DNA of 64,000 nucleotides from Chryseobacterium defluvii (GCF_003634775.1 NZ_RBXB01000001.1:186001-250000); one strand, 5' to 3'. Shown: positions 20,152 through 29,242, numbered from the stretch's first letter. Notes: generated by a model not told the origin, from the letters alone. A program made the numbers and translations.

Positions 20152-20675
20152 AAAATCTACTCTTAATAATAAGTATGTTCCTGAGTTGTACATTTTTTTC
20201 AGCCCAGGAAAAAGCAAAATCAATTTTTGATATTGCAAGAACCGGAACAGTAGCAGAAGTAAAAGAACTGATGAAGCAGAATCCGGACGTCATCAACCAG
20301 GCTAATGAAAATGGCTTTTCTCCGCTTATTTTAGCATGCTATAGGGGAAATGTAGAAGTGGCTAAATTTTTGATGGATAACGTAAAAGACATTAACTATA
20401 AAAGTCAGGAAGGAACGGCATTAGCTGGCCTTTCTGTAAAGTATAATAAAGAACTCGTAGAGTATTTATTAGAGAAGAAAGCTGATCCCAATATTGCAGA
20501 TTCTACAGGATCCACACCATTATTTTGGGCGGTGAAATTCGGGAATAAAGAATTGATAGAATTATTATTAAAGCATAAAGCTGATAAGTCTAAAAAAGAT
20601 TCAATGGGAATGACTCCATTTGAATATGCCCTACAAACCAATAACAAAGAAATCATCAACCTCTTAAAAAATTGA
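20148..20675 (+). CDS. Exported ankyrin-repeat protein
   Basis: Protein of 175 residues with a signal peptide ending near residue 21 (TFFSAQ) and four to five ankyrin repeats from about residue 28 to the end (NGFSPLILACYRGNVEVAKFL; STPLFWAVKFGNKELIELLL; GMTPFEYALQTNNKEIINLL). Ankyrin repeats mediate protein contacts. Periplasmic ankyrin proteins are known next to catalase and redox genes in other bacteria. It overlaps YceI by 4 bases, and the DOMON gene begins 2 bases after its stop. Partner unknown. Confidence 0.92.
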   Translation: MKNLLLIISMFLSCTFFSAQEKAKSIFDIARTGTVAEVKELMKQNPDVINQANENGFSPLILACYRGNVEVAKFLMDNVKDINYKSQEGTALAGLSVKYNKELVEYLLEKKADPNIADSTGSTPLFWAVKFGNKELIELLLKHKADKSKKDSMGMTPFEYALQTNNKEIINLLKN

Positions 20676-20677
20676 AT

Positions 20678-21436
20678 ATGAAAAAAGTTTTACTAACACT
20701 AAGTTTAGCTCTTGCAGGGATCGTTGGAGCGCAATTTTCTTCTGGGACAGTAAGTCTGGGAGCAACAGGAATGACAGTAAGGCTGGAAACTACACCAACT
20801 CTGGCTACTTTAACAATTACGGGAAACAGTACTTCTTATTTGGGAATAGGATTTGGAGCAGTAGGAGATGGCATGGCTGATGGTGCTGATGGATTTATAT
20901 ATAACGCAACTGCTAACAGGGATTATACATTTAATGGAGTTGGAACGGCACCATCTCCTGATGCTGGTGGCCAGGATTGGACAGAAACTTCTAATACGGT
21001 TTCAGGTACCACAAGAACTGTAATTGCGACAAGATCACTGACTGGGGGAGCTGGAGATATGGCAATTCCTAATGCGGCAGGACCCATCCCTATTTTCTTT
21101 GCCAGAGGAGGAAGTACAACCATTACTCAACACAGTTCTACCAACAGAGGATATGCGACATTAAATATGGCTGCTACTCTGGGAACGCAAGAGGCTGCTC
21201 TGGCAGAAAGTAAGAAAGTGGTTCTTTATCCAAACCCGGCCAAAGAAACGGTAAGCTTTAAAAACTTTGATAAAATAAAATCTGTTGATATCTACGAATC
21301 ATCAGGAAGAAAAGTAAAATCTGTAAAAATGGATGGTGAAAGTATCTCGGTTTCCGATTTAAAATCAGGAAGCTATTATTTCGAGATCACTTTAAAGGAC
21401 GGAACTTTATCTTATGAAAAATTAATTAAAGAATAA
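20678..21436 (+). CDS. T9SS-exported DOMON-like (probable haem b) protein
   Basis: Protein of 252 residues. Signal peptide to about residue 18 (IVGAQ). Residues about 25-165 look like a DOMON domain: YLGIGFG, GMADGADGFIYN, a DW-T motif and TRTVIATRSLTGGAGD, IFFARG, then QHSSTNRGYATLNM. Met66 and His152 sit where haem ligands lie in cytochrome DOMON domains. Residues about 185-252 are a type A T9SS sorting domain (LYPNPAKETV ... YYFEITLKDGT). An in-frame TTG two codons upstream is less likely than the ATG at 20678. Last gene of the cluster, closed by a terminator. A surface-exposed haem protein is the inference; sugar binding is the alternative. Confidence 0.8.
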   Translation: MKKVLLTLSLALAGIVGAQFSSGTVSLGATGMTVRLETTPTLATLTITGNSTSYLGIGFGAVGDGMADGADGFIYNATANRDYTFNGVGTAPSPDAGGQDWTETSNTVSGTTRTVIATRSLTGGAGDMAIPNAAGPIPIFFARGGSTTITQHSSTNRGYATLNMAATLGTQEAALAESKKVVLYPNPAKETVSFKNFDKIKSVDIYESSGRKVKSVKMDGESISVSDLKSGSYYFEITLKDGTLSYEKLIKE

Positions 21437-21440
21437 ATAA

Positions 21441-21467
21441 AAAAGCCGCTTTTCAGCGGCTTTTTTA
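21441..21467 (+). terminator. Intrinsic terminator of the redox cluster
   Basis: AAAAGCCGCT / AGCGGCTTTT, a perfect 10-bp stem with a TTTC loop and T tract. Confidence 0.93.
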
Positions 21468-21540
21468 TTTACAACAATTCTAAAAAGAGCTTTTAATGTT
21501 TTTTTAACCTGCCAAACTTTCAGCAGCGGAATACAGATAG

Positions 21541-21548
21541 TAACTTTG
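21541..21548 (+). promoter_or_regulatory. -7 element of the phosphodiesterase gene
   Basis: TAACTTTG matches TAnnTTTG exactly, 15 bases before ATG 21564. A possible upstream TTG start lies inside this element and is thereby excluded. Confidence 0.6.
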
Positions 21549-21563
21549 CTGAAAATTTTTCTC

Positions 21564-22841
21564 ATGAAGCGTGGAATGCAATTATTCTTGCTGTTTATTT
21601 CGTTATTTGTTTTTGCCCAAAAAGGCGATATAGATACGGCTCAAATAGTGATTCCGAATCGATATAACAGCGTGGAAGCACAAACAAAGCCTTATGTCAT
21701 CATGATCTCTGCAGATGGTTTTCGTTATGACTATGCTCAGAAATACAAAGCTGAAAATCTTTTAAAGCTGTCTTCGCAAGGCGTTCAATCCAAGGCGATG
21801 ATTCCAAGCTATCCAAGCATCACTTTCCCGAATCATTGGAGCCTGGTTACTGGTCTCTATCCATCTCATCATGGTTTGATCGATAATTATTTTTATGATT
21901 ATCAAAGAAAAGAAGGATATGCAATGAGTGACCGGAAAAATGCCGAAGACGGAAGCTGGTACGGTGGAATTCCGCTTTGGGGATTAGCCGAGAAACAAGG
22001 AATGGTCTCCGCTTCCTTAATGTGGGTAGGTTCTGCAAGCGACGCCGGAGGTAAAAGACCCACCTATTATTACCCGTATCACGAAAAATTCACACCTTCT
22101 GAAAAAGTAGATAAGGTCGTCCATTGGCTACAATTACCAATGGATAAACGCCCTCATTTTATTTCATTATATTTTCCTGAAGTAGATGGAAGCGGTCATC
22201 ATTATGGCCCGGATAGTAAAGAAACTGAGAATGCTGTTCATCTTGTTGACGAAGCTATTGGAGAATTGGTTCGAAAAGTAAATAATCTGGGATTGAAAAA
22301 TGTGAATTATATCTTTGTTTCTGATCATGGAATGATCAAAGTGGACGGCAGAAACCCTTTGGAAATACCGGAAATTCTAATGGACAAAAAAAGGTTCGAC
22401 TTTTATAATTCCCAGACCTTATTAAGAATTTATGTTAAGAACCCATCCGAAGTTAAATCGGTTTTTAAAGAATTAAAGGCCCAGAAAACAGATGACTATA
22501 AAGTATACCTGGATAAAAAATTTCCAAAATATCTTCATTTTGCCACCAAAGACGATAAATATAACAGAATAGGACAGATTCTGTTGGTTCCGAAAGCGCC
22601 AAAAGTATTTTTACCGAAAGGAAAAACAACTTCTGTTGGAAAGCATGGATATAATCCAAGAATAGTTCCCGAAATGAAAGCGACCTTTTTAGCTTGGGGA
22701 GCAGAATTCAAAAATAATTTGGTCATTGATGAGTTTCCGAATGTCCATGTATATCCATTAATTGCTGAAATACTAGAATTAAAAATAGACCAGCCTATTG
22801 ACGGGAAAACAAAGGTTTTAAAGAAAATATTGAAAAAATAA
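21564..22841 (+). CDS. Ectonucleotide pyrophosphatase/phosphodiesterase family protein
   Basis: Exported enzyme of 425 residues in the alkaline phosphatase superfamily (NPP type). Signal peptide to about residue 19 (FVFAQ). Metal-site motifs are visible: MISADGFRYD (first Asp), PSYPSITFPNHWSLVTGLYPSHHG with the nucleophile Thr, PEVDGSGHHYGPDS, and VSDHGM for the second metal pair. Such enzymes hydrolyse nucleotide or lipid phosphodiesters with two zinc ions in the periplasm or outside. The real substrate cannot be read from sequence. It has its own promoter, and a perfect hairpin starts at its stop codon. Confidence 0.93.
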   Translation: MKRGMQLFLLFISLFVFAQKGDIDTAQIVIPNRYNSVEAQTKPYVIMISADGFRYDYAQKYKAENLLKLSSQGVQSKAMIPSYPSITFPNHWSLVTGLYPSHHGLIDNYFYDYQRKEGYAMSDRKNAEDGSWYGGIPLWGLAEKQGMVSASLMWVGSASDAGGKRPTYYYPYHEKFTPSEKVDKVVHWLQLPMDKRPHFISLYFPEVDGSGHHYGPDSKETENAVHLVDEAIGELVRKVNNLGLKNVNYIFVSDHGMIKVDGRNPLEIPEILMDKKRFDFYNSQTLLRIYVKNPSEVKSVFKELKAQKTDDYKVYLDKKFPKYLHFATKDDKYNRIGQILLVPKAPKVFLPKGKTTSVGKHGYNPRIVPEMKATFLAWGAEFKNNLVIDEFPNVHVYPLIAEILELKIDQPIDGKTKVLKKILKK

Positions 22842-22879
22842 TAGTTTTCGGCGCACCGCAGGTGCGCCGAAAACTATTA
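22839..22879. repeat. Perfect 19-bp hairpin overlapping a stop codon
   Basis: Arms 22839-22857 and 22861-22879 are exact complements around a GCA loop, with a GC-rich core GGCGCACC/GGTGCGCC. The left arm starts with the TAA of the phosphodiesterase gene. No T tract follows, so it is not a classical intrinsic terminator. Confidence 0.8.
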
Positions 22880-23013
22880 ACTATGTTCTAAACAATAATT
22901 TCGTCAGTAAATTCAGAGCTTTAATTAATATCAGATCAAGTGTTAAAAACGAAAAATAATTCGGATTTTTGAAAAAACAAGCTTAATTTTAAAAAGTAAA
23001 GTTATTGTTTTTA

Positions 23014-24345
23014 ATGACGTCACATCAAAACATAGGAACACATACTTTTCATACTCCCCTTGGAAAGATCATAGCATTAAAAGAAAATGGTGTTATCAAA
23101 GCCAAAAGTATTCGTTATGCCTATTCTGAAAGATATAAAATGCCGGTTCCGGTAGATCCCTCTGAATCAGACATCATTTTCAAAGAAAAAACACCCGTTT
23201 GTCCGCAGATAATAAGCCCGCTTTTAGAAAGGTTGATAGAAAAAACGGATTTGGAAAAGTTCGAAGTGGAGGAGTCATCGCAATTCCTCACCGTTACTCG
23301 TCCCGGAGATTTTACAGAAAAGGAAAAGCTACCTGTTGTAGTATGGATTCATGGCGGGTCCTATGAAGTCGGTTGTGGCGATCTTCCTACTTCTGATCCT
23401 GAACTTTGGGTGAAAGAACAAAATATCATTGTTGTTTCAGTTTCCTATCGTCTTGGGCTTTTCGGATTTTTAGGCGGAGATGAAAAGAGACCTCCCAATC
23501 TTGGGCTTTTTGATATTATAGAAGCCTTGCGGTGGATTAAAAAGAATATCGAAAGCTTTGGCGGACATCCTGAAAACATTACTCTTTTCGGACAATCTTC
23601 CGGAGGAGATGCTATTGCACATCTTATCATTTCTGAGGGCGTTGAAAATTTATTTCAAAGACTGATCATTCATAGTGCTCCTTTAGGGTTTCGACATAAA
23701 AGGCAGAAAATGTCTGCAGAACTTTTCAGGAAAACAGAATATTTGAAAGATGAGACAGACGTTGTGAAAATGATTTCGGAATACACACAACATTTGCCTT
23801 CGGTGATCAAATATGGTCTGAAAGCATCAATGCCTTTCTGCTTACAGTATGGTTATCCTCCTTTGTGTACAGAAAACGAAAGTCTTGAGCGGTGGAAAAA
23901 GAATGCGGAAAAATATGATGTGTTAATAGGCTTAAATCATGATGAGACTGCTTTTTATGTAAAAACTGCCGAAGATGGCATGTACACTTACCTGAATGAT
24001 CCTATTCTCAACAGAATAGTTCGTGCAACAACAAAATTTATTTATGAAAAACCAGCTCGCATTTTTGCCGAAAACTATGCGGAAGGCGGCGGAAATATTT
24101 ACCTCTTTAAAATTCATTCAAAAATAAAACATAACTCTATCGGAGCGTCGCATTGTATTGATCTTCCTTTGATTTTTGAGAATGAACATGCCTGGGAAAC
24201 TTCGGAACTACTAAAAAATATTCCTTGGGAATATATTCATGAGAACGGGAAAAAGCTGAGAGCGCTCTGGGCTGAGTTTGCCCGAAGCGGAACTATTTCC
24301 GATAACTCGGAAAGACCCGAAATTTTAGAACTCCGAAAAGTTTAG
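23014..24345 (+). CDS. Type-B carboxylesterase family protein
   Basis: Cytoplasmic alpha/beta hydrolase of 443 residues, no signal peptide. The oxyanion-hole motif WIHGGS is near residues 111-116. The nucleophile elbow GQSSGG places the serine near residue 195. GLNHDE and GASHCIDLPL give the likely acid and His. The order matches carboxylesterase type B. A TTG nine bases upstream is in frame, but ATG 23014 is preferred. Its natural ester substrate is unknown. It converges on the alpha-amylase gene with 59 bases between and no strong terminator. Confidence 0.88.
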   Translation: MTSHQNIGTHTFHTPLGKIIALKENGVIKAKSIRYAYSERYKMPVPVDPSESDIIFKEKTPVCPQIISPLLERLIEKTDLEKFEVEESSQFLTVTRPGDFTEKEKLPVVVWIHGGSYEVGCGDLPTSDPELWVKEQNIIVVSVSYRLGLFGFLGGDEKRPPNLGLFDIIEALRWIKKNIESFGGHPENITLFGQSSGGDAIAHLIISEGVENLFQRLIIHSAPLGFRHKRQKMSAELFRKTEYLKDETDVVKMISEYTQHLPSVIKYGLKASMPFCLQYGYPPLCTENESLERWKKNAEKYDVLIGLNHDETAFYVKTAEDGMYTYLNDPILNRIVRATTKFIYEKPARIFAENYAEGGGNIYLFKIHSKIKHNSIGASHCIDLPLIFENEHAWETSELLKNIPWEYIHENGKKLRALWAEFARSGTISDNSERPEILELRKV

Positions 24346-24404
24346 ATCGTCTAAAAGATAAAATATTCTTTTAAACTAAGTGTTAGAAGCTTTTGTGGTT
24401 GAGA

Positions 24405-25877
24405 TTATTCCGGCACCCAAACGCTTACATTTCCTGCCGGAACAGGGAAATCGCCCCAGCCGTTTTTATCAATAATTACCTTTTCCTCAGACCTTTTAAG
24501 CAGATCATAAAATTTTTTTCCGGCATATTGTTTACCTATTTCCATAGGTTTATTATAATGGTCCTTATTGCTCAGAACAACAGCACAACCTCCATGCTTT
24601 TCATTACCTTCACGAATCCAGCCTAGGCAATTGGCATCTTCAAAATAATCTCTTTGGGCTCCATAAGCGTGCTCTTTCCTTGCCTTTAAAAGCTCTTCGA
24701 TGCCATCTACTTTAGGTAAGAAAATTTCCTGATCATTCCCCGCCTTGTCTTTATCAACATAATGAGCTCCATAAAGGTCGGGATAAAAAACACATGGATA
24801 GCCGTTTTCCCTTAATAGGATCAGAGCATAGGCAATTGGTTTGAACCAGCTTTCAACCGGAGCTTCCAGATCCTGTAAAGGCTGAGTATCATGATTGTCA
24901 ACCAGACTTACAGAATGTAGAGGATCGGCCTGTGTGAGTGTTTCATCAAAAATCCGTCTTAAATCATAGGAAGCTCCTTCTTTGGAGGCATTGTGGAAAT
25001 TATTCTGGAATGAGCTGTCAAAAAGACTCATACAACCTTCAGTCACGTCAATATATTTTTGGAGAAGATGTAAATATCCCGGGGCCCAGTATTCACCCAC
25101 CGCAAAAATATCTTTTCCTGAATTGGAGCGCAACAACGTTAACCACTCCTTATAAAAATCAAAAGAGATATGTTTTAAGGCATCCAGTCTTACTCCGTCA
25201 AAATCTGTCTGATCAAAATACCACTTTGCCCATTTATTAAGTTCTTCCCGTACATGCGGATTGCGATGTTCAATATCATTGTACATCAGGTAATCATAAT
25301 TTCCTTTTTCATCATCTATCATTTCTTCCCAGTTGTTTCCATATTCAGACTGGGTTTTGAAGATATGGGAATCTAATCCTTCTGCATAATCCACACCACT
25401 GAAACAGGTGAAATTCCATTCAAAATCCGAATACTTTTTACCCCTTCCCGGAAAAGTAAACTTGGTATAAGACTGAATATCGAAAAATTCTGAAATAATT
25501 TTATTCCGGTTGTTTTCATCCACTTTTGCCGCCTTGAAGGTCTCAAGCTCATCACCACCGCCTTTATGTCCGAGAACAATATCCACAATAACCTGGATAT
25601 TATTTTCCTTAAGCGCCTTTATAGCATTTAAATAATCCTGTTTCGTCCCGTATTTTGTAGGAATGGTTCCTTTTTGGTCAAATTCTCCTAAATCGTACAG
25701 GTCATATGAATCATAACCCGTTGAATAGCCACCGTTTGCCCCTTTATAGGCAGGAGGAAACCATACTGATGTAATTCCCAGATTGGCTAAATGATTGGCT
25801 TCCTTTTCAGCTTCTTTCCACAGTTTTCCACCACCTTCCGAGTACCAGTGGAAAAATTGAATCATGGTCTGGTTCAT
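24405..25877 (-). CDS. Cytoplasmic alpha-amylase (GH13)
   Basis: Enzyme of 490 residues that hydrolyses alpha-1,4-glucans. It lacks a signal peptide and starts with MIQFFHWY, as in cytoplasmic bacterial amylases (AmyS/AmyA-like, GH13_5). The catalytic residues are all present: nucleophile Asp232 in GVRLDALKH, acid/base Glu262 in VGEYWAPG, and Asp330 in VDNHD. The conserved VDIVLGHKGG region is near residue 98. Likely acts on intracellular glycogen or imported maltodextrins. It follows dinB on the same strand, 41 bases away, but a functional link is not evident. Confidence 0.96.
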   Translation of the reverse strand: MNQTMIQFFHWYSEGGGKLWKEAEKEANHLANLGITSVWFPPAYKGANGGYSTGYDSYDLYDLGEFDQKGTIPTKYGTKQDYLNAIKALKENNIQVIVDIVLGHKGGGDELETFKAAKVDENNRNKIISEFFDIQSYTKFTFPGRGKKYSDFEWNFTCFSGVDYAEGLDSHIFKTQSEYGNNWEEMIDDEKGNYDYLMYNDIEHRNPHVREELNKWAKWYFDQTDFDGVRLDALKHISFDFYKEWLTLLRSNSGKDIFAVGEYWAPGYLHLLQKYIDVTEGCMSLFDSSFQNNFHNASKEGASYDLRRIFDETLTQADPLHSVSLVDNHDTQPLQDLEAPVESWFKPIAYALILLRENGYPCVFYPDLYGAHYVDKDKAGNDQEIFLPKVDGIEELLKARKEHAYGAQRDYFEDANCLGWIREGNEKHGGCAVVLSNKDHYNKPMEIGKQYAGKKFYDLLKRSEEKVIIDKNGWGDFPVPAGNVSVWVPE

Positions 25878-25921
25878 ATAAAGTAAGATTTGGTTCTTAC
25901 AATGTAGTGAAAAAATACCAA

Positions 25922-27019
25922 TTAATAACTTTCAAACTCTTTAAACGGGATTTTTAGTTGAACGGAAACCTGCTTTTTTTCTTCCGTATTGAGATGAGAA
26001 AGTGATAATCCTAACAAACGTACCGGCTTATCAAAAGGACGAAGTTTCCAAAGTTCTTTTGAAGTTTTGAAATATTCTTCTTCTGAGCTGAAATATTTCT
26101 CTTTGGTGATGCTTCTTGTAAAAAGTGAAAAATCTTTGTATTTGATCTTCAGCGTTAAAGATCTTCCGAGAATATTATTTTTTTGCAGTCTTTGATGAAG
26201 TTCAGCACTTAGACTGTTTAATTTTTCATCAATCTGTTGTTCATCAAGGAGATCTTCAAAAAATGTGCGTTCAACAGCAACACTTTTTTGAATGCGATGA
26301 GGTTTTACTTCCGAAGTATGGATTCCTCTTACTACATTATAATAATATGCCCCTGATTTCCCGAACAGCTTTACAAGTTCGTCCAGAGATTTCTTTTTGA
26401 GGTCACTTCCTTTGAAAATGCCCAGTGTAAACATTTTATTGGCAGTAACTTTTCCTACCCCGTAAAACTTTTCAACGGGAAGCTCTTCCAGAAAATCTTC
26501 AATTCTATCGGGATGAATGGTTTTTTGGCCGTTAGGTTTATTGATGTCGGAAGCTACTTTGGCCAAAAATTTATTTACGGAAATCCCTGCAGAAGCAGTT
26601 AATCCGGTTTGCTCAAATATTTTCTGGCGGATTTCCCTTGCTATCTGGTTAGCCGACTCTATATTTTTTTTATTTTCCGTAACATCCAGGTAAGCTTCAT
26701 CTAAAGAGAGAGGTTCTACCAGGTCGGTATATTCATGGAAGATTTCACGGATCTTTCTTGAAATCTCTTTGTACCGGGCAAAACGGGGTGGAACAAAAAT
26801 AAGATGCGGACATTTTTCTTTGGCTGTTTTACTAGGCATTGCAGACCGGACTCCGAATTTTCTGGCTTCGTAGCTCGCCGCGGAAACCACACCTCTGTGC
26901 CCGCCACCGACAGCAATTGCTTTTCCTCTTAGAGCCGGATTATCATGCTGTTCCACGGAAGCATAAAATGCATCCATATCTACATGAATAATTTTGCGGA
27001 TGGGAAAAGGAAAATCCAT
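25922..27019 (-). CDS. dinB: DNA polymerase IV (translesion)
   Basis: Y-family polymerase of 365 residues that copies past DNA lesions. HVDMDAFYASVEQ carries the first catalytic Asp, and SLDEAYLDVT the Asp-Glu pair. The little-finger domain follows from about residue 235. An in-frame TTG gives 13 extra residues, but the ATG at 27019 yields the family start (MDFPFPIRKIIHVDMD). It is the third gene of a compact minus-strand run (TlpA-like lipoprotein, GNAT, dinB). No LexA-type box was recognised. Confidence 0.96.
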   Translation of the reverse strand: MDFPFPIRKIIHVDMDAFYASVEQHDNPALRGKAIAVGGGHRGVVSAASYEARKFGVRSAMPSKTAKEKCPHLIFVPPRFARYKEISRKIREIFHEYTDLVEPLSLDEAYLDVTENKKNIESANQIAREIRQKIFEQTGLTASAGISVNKFLAKVASDINKPNGQKTIHPDRIEDFLEELPVEKFYGVGKVTANKMFTLGIFKGSDLKKKSLDELVKLFGKSGAYYYNVVRGIHTSEVKPHRIQKSVAVERTFFEDLLDEQQIDEKLNSLSAELHQRLQKNNILGRSLTLKIKYKDFSLFTRSITKEKYFSSEEEYFKTSKELWKLRPFDKPVRLLGLSLSHLNTEEKKQVSVQLKIPFKEFESY

Positions 27020-27061
27020 ATCACAAAGATATGGATTCTTGTATTTCTGATGATTCAAATA

Positions 27062-27517
27062 TCATACTTTCAGCCGCATAGTGAGAAGGAGTGGCTCAAA
27101 GCCTGCTTTTTCATATGCCCTTACCGCGGGCTCATTCTGATCATATACATCCAGCCTGACTTCGGAAATTCCTTTTTCCTTTGTCCACCCGAGAAGTTGA
27201 TCAAGAATTAATTGATTGACGCCTTTTCCTCTGTGTTCAGGCTTTACAAACATAAAGCCGAGATAGGCATATTTCTTAAAATTATAATAAGGCTTTCCGG
27301 ATTCCTTTATCAAAGCATATCCTGAGGCAACGACCTCATTGTTTTCTTCAGCTACCTGCAATGTGGCATCAGGAGAATCAATTAAATAATCCAGATTATA
27401 ATAGTGGATTTCTCCTTCAATCAATGTGCTGTCAAAAGGTCTTTCCGCATCCACGATACCTTGCTCAAACTTCAGGAGTGTTGTAAGGTCTGCTTTTGTA
27501 GCCTCTCTTATAATCAT
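27062..27517 (-). CDS. GNAT-family N-acetyltransferase
   Basis: Protein of 151 residues with the GNAT fold: N-terminal IREATKADL, the acetyl-CoA-binding motif VKPEHRGKGVNQLIL (R/QxxGxG/A type), and the C-terminal VYDQNEPAVRAYEKAGF segment. The start at 27517 overlaps the stop of the upstream thioredoxin-like gene by one base (TAATG), implying coupled translation; a longer frame would run back into that gene. The substrate is unknown. Confidence 0.92.
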   Translation of the reverse strand: MIIREATKADLTTLLKFEQGIVDAERPFDSTLIEGEIHYYNLDYLIDSPDATLQVAEENNEVVASGYALIKESGKPYYNFKKYAYLGFMFVKPEHRGKGVNQLILDQLLGWTKEKGISEVRLDVYDQNEPAVRAYEKAGFEPLLLTMRLKV

Positions 27518-28041
27518 TATCTGGCATTTTTTAGCAGGTTGTCGATAGTTGATTGAATTTCCGGATCTTCCGGCGAAATAGCATAATATTTGGCTATAGC
27601 GGATTTCTGATCGATTACCATATATCTCGGAATCCAATTAAGATCTACATAATTATTAAAATCATTCTTCCAGCCGGATGCAAACCAATAATTATTCTTT
27701 TCTTTCATATGGAATCTTTCAAGGCTCTTATCGAAACCTTCCTTTGATCTTTCCAGGGAAAGGAACACAAAATCTATATCCGGATTGTTTTTTTCAAGCT
27801 CCTCGGCTTTTGGAAGTGCTTTTAAACAGTCTCTACACCATCCGGCCCAGAAATCAATTACCAGGACCTTTCCTTTATGTTGATCAAGAATTTGCTGTAT
27901 GGTAACGCTTTGCCCCTCTTCATTTTCCAGTTTTTGGTTTAAAGCTTCTTTAGAAAAATTGGTTTTAAGAACTTTTGGAGTCTCCTGCGAACAACCCAGT
28001 CCAAAAATACCCATCATTAATAGTAACAATAGCTTTTTCAT
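27517..28041 (-). CDS. TlpA-like thioredoxin lipoprotein
   Basis: Periplasmic lipoprotein of 174 residues. The lipobox LGCS gives acylated Cys17. A thioredoxin fold with active site WCRDC (Cys69, Cys72) and preceding VIDFWAGW follows. TlpA/ResA-like proteins reduce disulfides outside the cytoplasm; this one matches by motif, the target is unknown. It heads the run with GNAT and dinB. Confidence 0.93.
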   Translation of the reverse strand: MKKLLLLLMMGIFGLGCSQETPKVLKTNFSKEALNQKLENEEGQSVTIQQILDQHKGKVLVIDFWAGWCRDCLKALPKAEELEKNNPDIDFVFLSLERSKEGFDKSLERFHMKEKNNYWFASGWKNDFNNYVDLNWIPRYMVIDQKSAIAKYYAISPEDPEIQSTIDNLLKNAR

Positions 28042-28057
28042 TTCAATTTCATTTTTG

Positions 28058-28065
28058 CAAATCTA
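28058..28065 (-). promoter_or_regulatory. -7 element of the TlpA-like gene
   Basis: On the minus strand TAGATTTG matches TAnnTTTG exactly, 16 bases before the ATG. Confidence 0.55.
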
Positions 28066-28138
28066 AACAATGAAACGTAATTATGGCTTGATTTTGTATG
28101 AATTAGTAAAAATTTAAGAATTGAGAAATTCTATGATG

Positions 28139-28171
28139 AAAAAAATAACCGGCATCAAGCTGATGCCGGTT
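28139..28171 (-). terminator. Intrinsic terminator of lpxK
   Basis: Stem AACCGGCATCA / TGATGCCGGTT (11 bp) with a 3-base loop, followed on the minus strand by TATTTTTTT. Confidence 0.9.
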
Positions 28172-28201
28172 TATGCGATTTTTTTAAGGTCCTACTGTTT
28201 T

Positions 28202-29227
28202 CTAGTTTTTTCTGACGTAATCCAGGATGATCTGGTTAAACTCTTCCTTCTTATCAATAATGACATTGATTGGCCAGTAATAAACAAGATCTCTGAGATA
28301 ATCAAAGGTTTTCAAACGAACATAATCCTTTTCTGTAGTCAGAATCAATTTATACTCTCCTAATTTTTTATATTCGGCAACGATTTTCTTAATATCATCA
28401 TCAGTGAAATTATGATGGTCGCGGAACTTTAAATGCTTAACTCTTTGGGAAAATTTAGCCAGATGCTCCAATAATGGTTTAGGATTGGCAATTCCTGTGA
28501 TGAGCAGAATATCATAATAATTCAGATTATTATCAGGAAGCATTTTTTCTCTTCCGTAAACATTTTCGTCATAACCGATTGATGAAAAAAACACTTTCTG
28601 CTTGTAGGAAGGCCTGATTCTGGAAATATAATATTGCTTGGTTTCTTCAGTTAATTCATCAGGACATTTGCTGACCATGATGATATCGGCTCTTCTAGAC
28701 CCGGCTCTTGATTCTCTTAAATCTCCGGCAGGAAGAAGATGATCTTTAAAGTAAGGATCATTAAAATCCGTCATCAGAATATTGAAACCTGCTTTTATGG
28801 CTCTGTGCTGCAGGGCATCATCCAGTACAAGAACATCAAGGTCCATGTCGGCAATCACTTTCTTTGCTCCGGGAACTCTTTCTTCTGAAACTGCGATCAC
28901 GAAACGGTTTTTAAAACGTTCAAATAACTGCATGGCTTCATCACCCACTGTTTTATAGTTGCTGTCATAATTAGTGATGTCATACCCTTTTGTTAGCCTT
29001 CCATAGCCGCGAGAAAGAACCCCGGTTCTGTAATGCTTTGAAAGGTATTGGGCCAAATACATCACCATCGGCGATTTTCCACTTCCGCCAACAGATAAAT
29101 TACCGACGTTAATTATCGGTGTCTTGAACTTTGTAGATTTTAAAATCCCCAGATCATACATTGTGTTTCGGATACCCGTTACCAAATGATAACCGAGGGA
29201 AAAAGGAAAAAGGTACCATCTTTTCAT
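28202..29227 (-). CDS. lpxK: Tetraacyldisaccharide 4'-kinase
   Basis: Inner-membrane-associated kinase of 341 residues that phosphorylates the 4' position of the lipid A disaccharide precursor. The P-loop VGNLSVGGSGKSP lies at residues 41-53. LVLDDALQHRAI carries the acidic residues of the Walker B/catalytic region. The N-terminal hydrophobic segment is membrane associated. Length is normal for the family. It is divergent from truA and has its own -7 element and terminator. Confidence 0.97.
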   Translation of the reverse strand: MKRWYLFPFSLGYHLVTGIRNTMYDLGILKSTKFKTPIINVGNLSVGGSGKSPMVMYLAQYLSKHYRTGVLSRGYGRLTKGYDITNYDSNYKTVGDEAMQLFERFKNRFVIAVSEERVPGAKKVIADMDLDVLVLDDALQHRAIKAGFNILMTDFNDPYFKDHLLPAGDLRESRAGSRRADIIMVSKCPDELTEETKQYYISRIRPSYKQKVFFSSIGYDENVYGREKMLPDNNLNYYDILLITGIANPKPLLEHLAKFSQRVKHLKFRDHHNFTDDDIKKIVAEYKKLGEYKLILTTEKDYVRLKTFDYLRDLVYYWPINVIIDKKEEFNQIILDYVRKN

Positions 29228-29234
29228 ACGTTTG

Positions 29235-29242
29235 CAAAAATA
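29235..29242 (-). promoter_or_regulatory. -7 element of lpxK
   Basis: TATTTTTG on the minus strand, only 7 bases before the ATG, which predicts a nearly leaderless mRNA. Confidence 0.5.
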
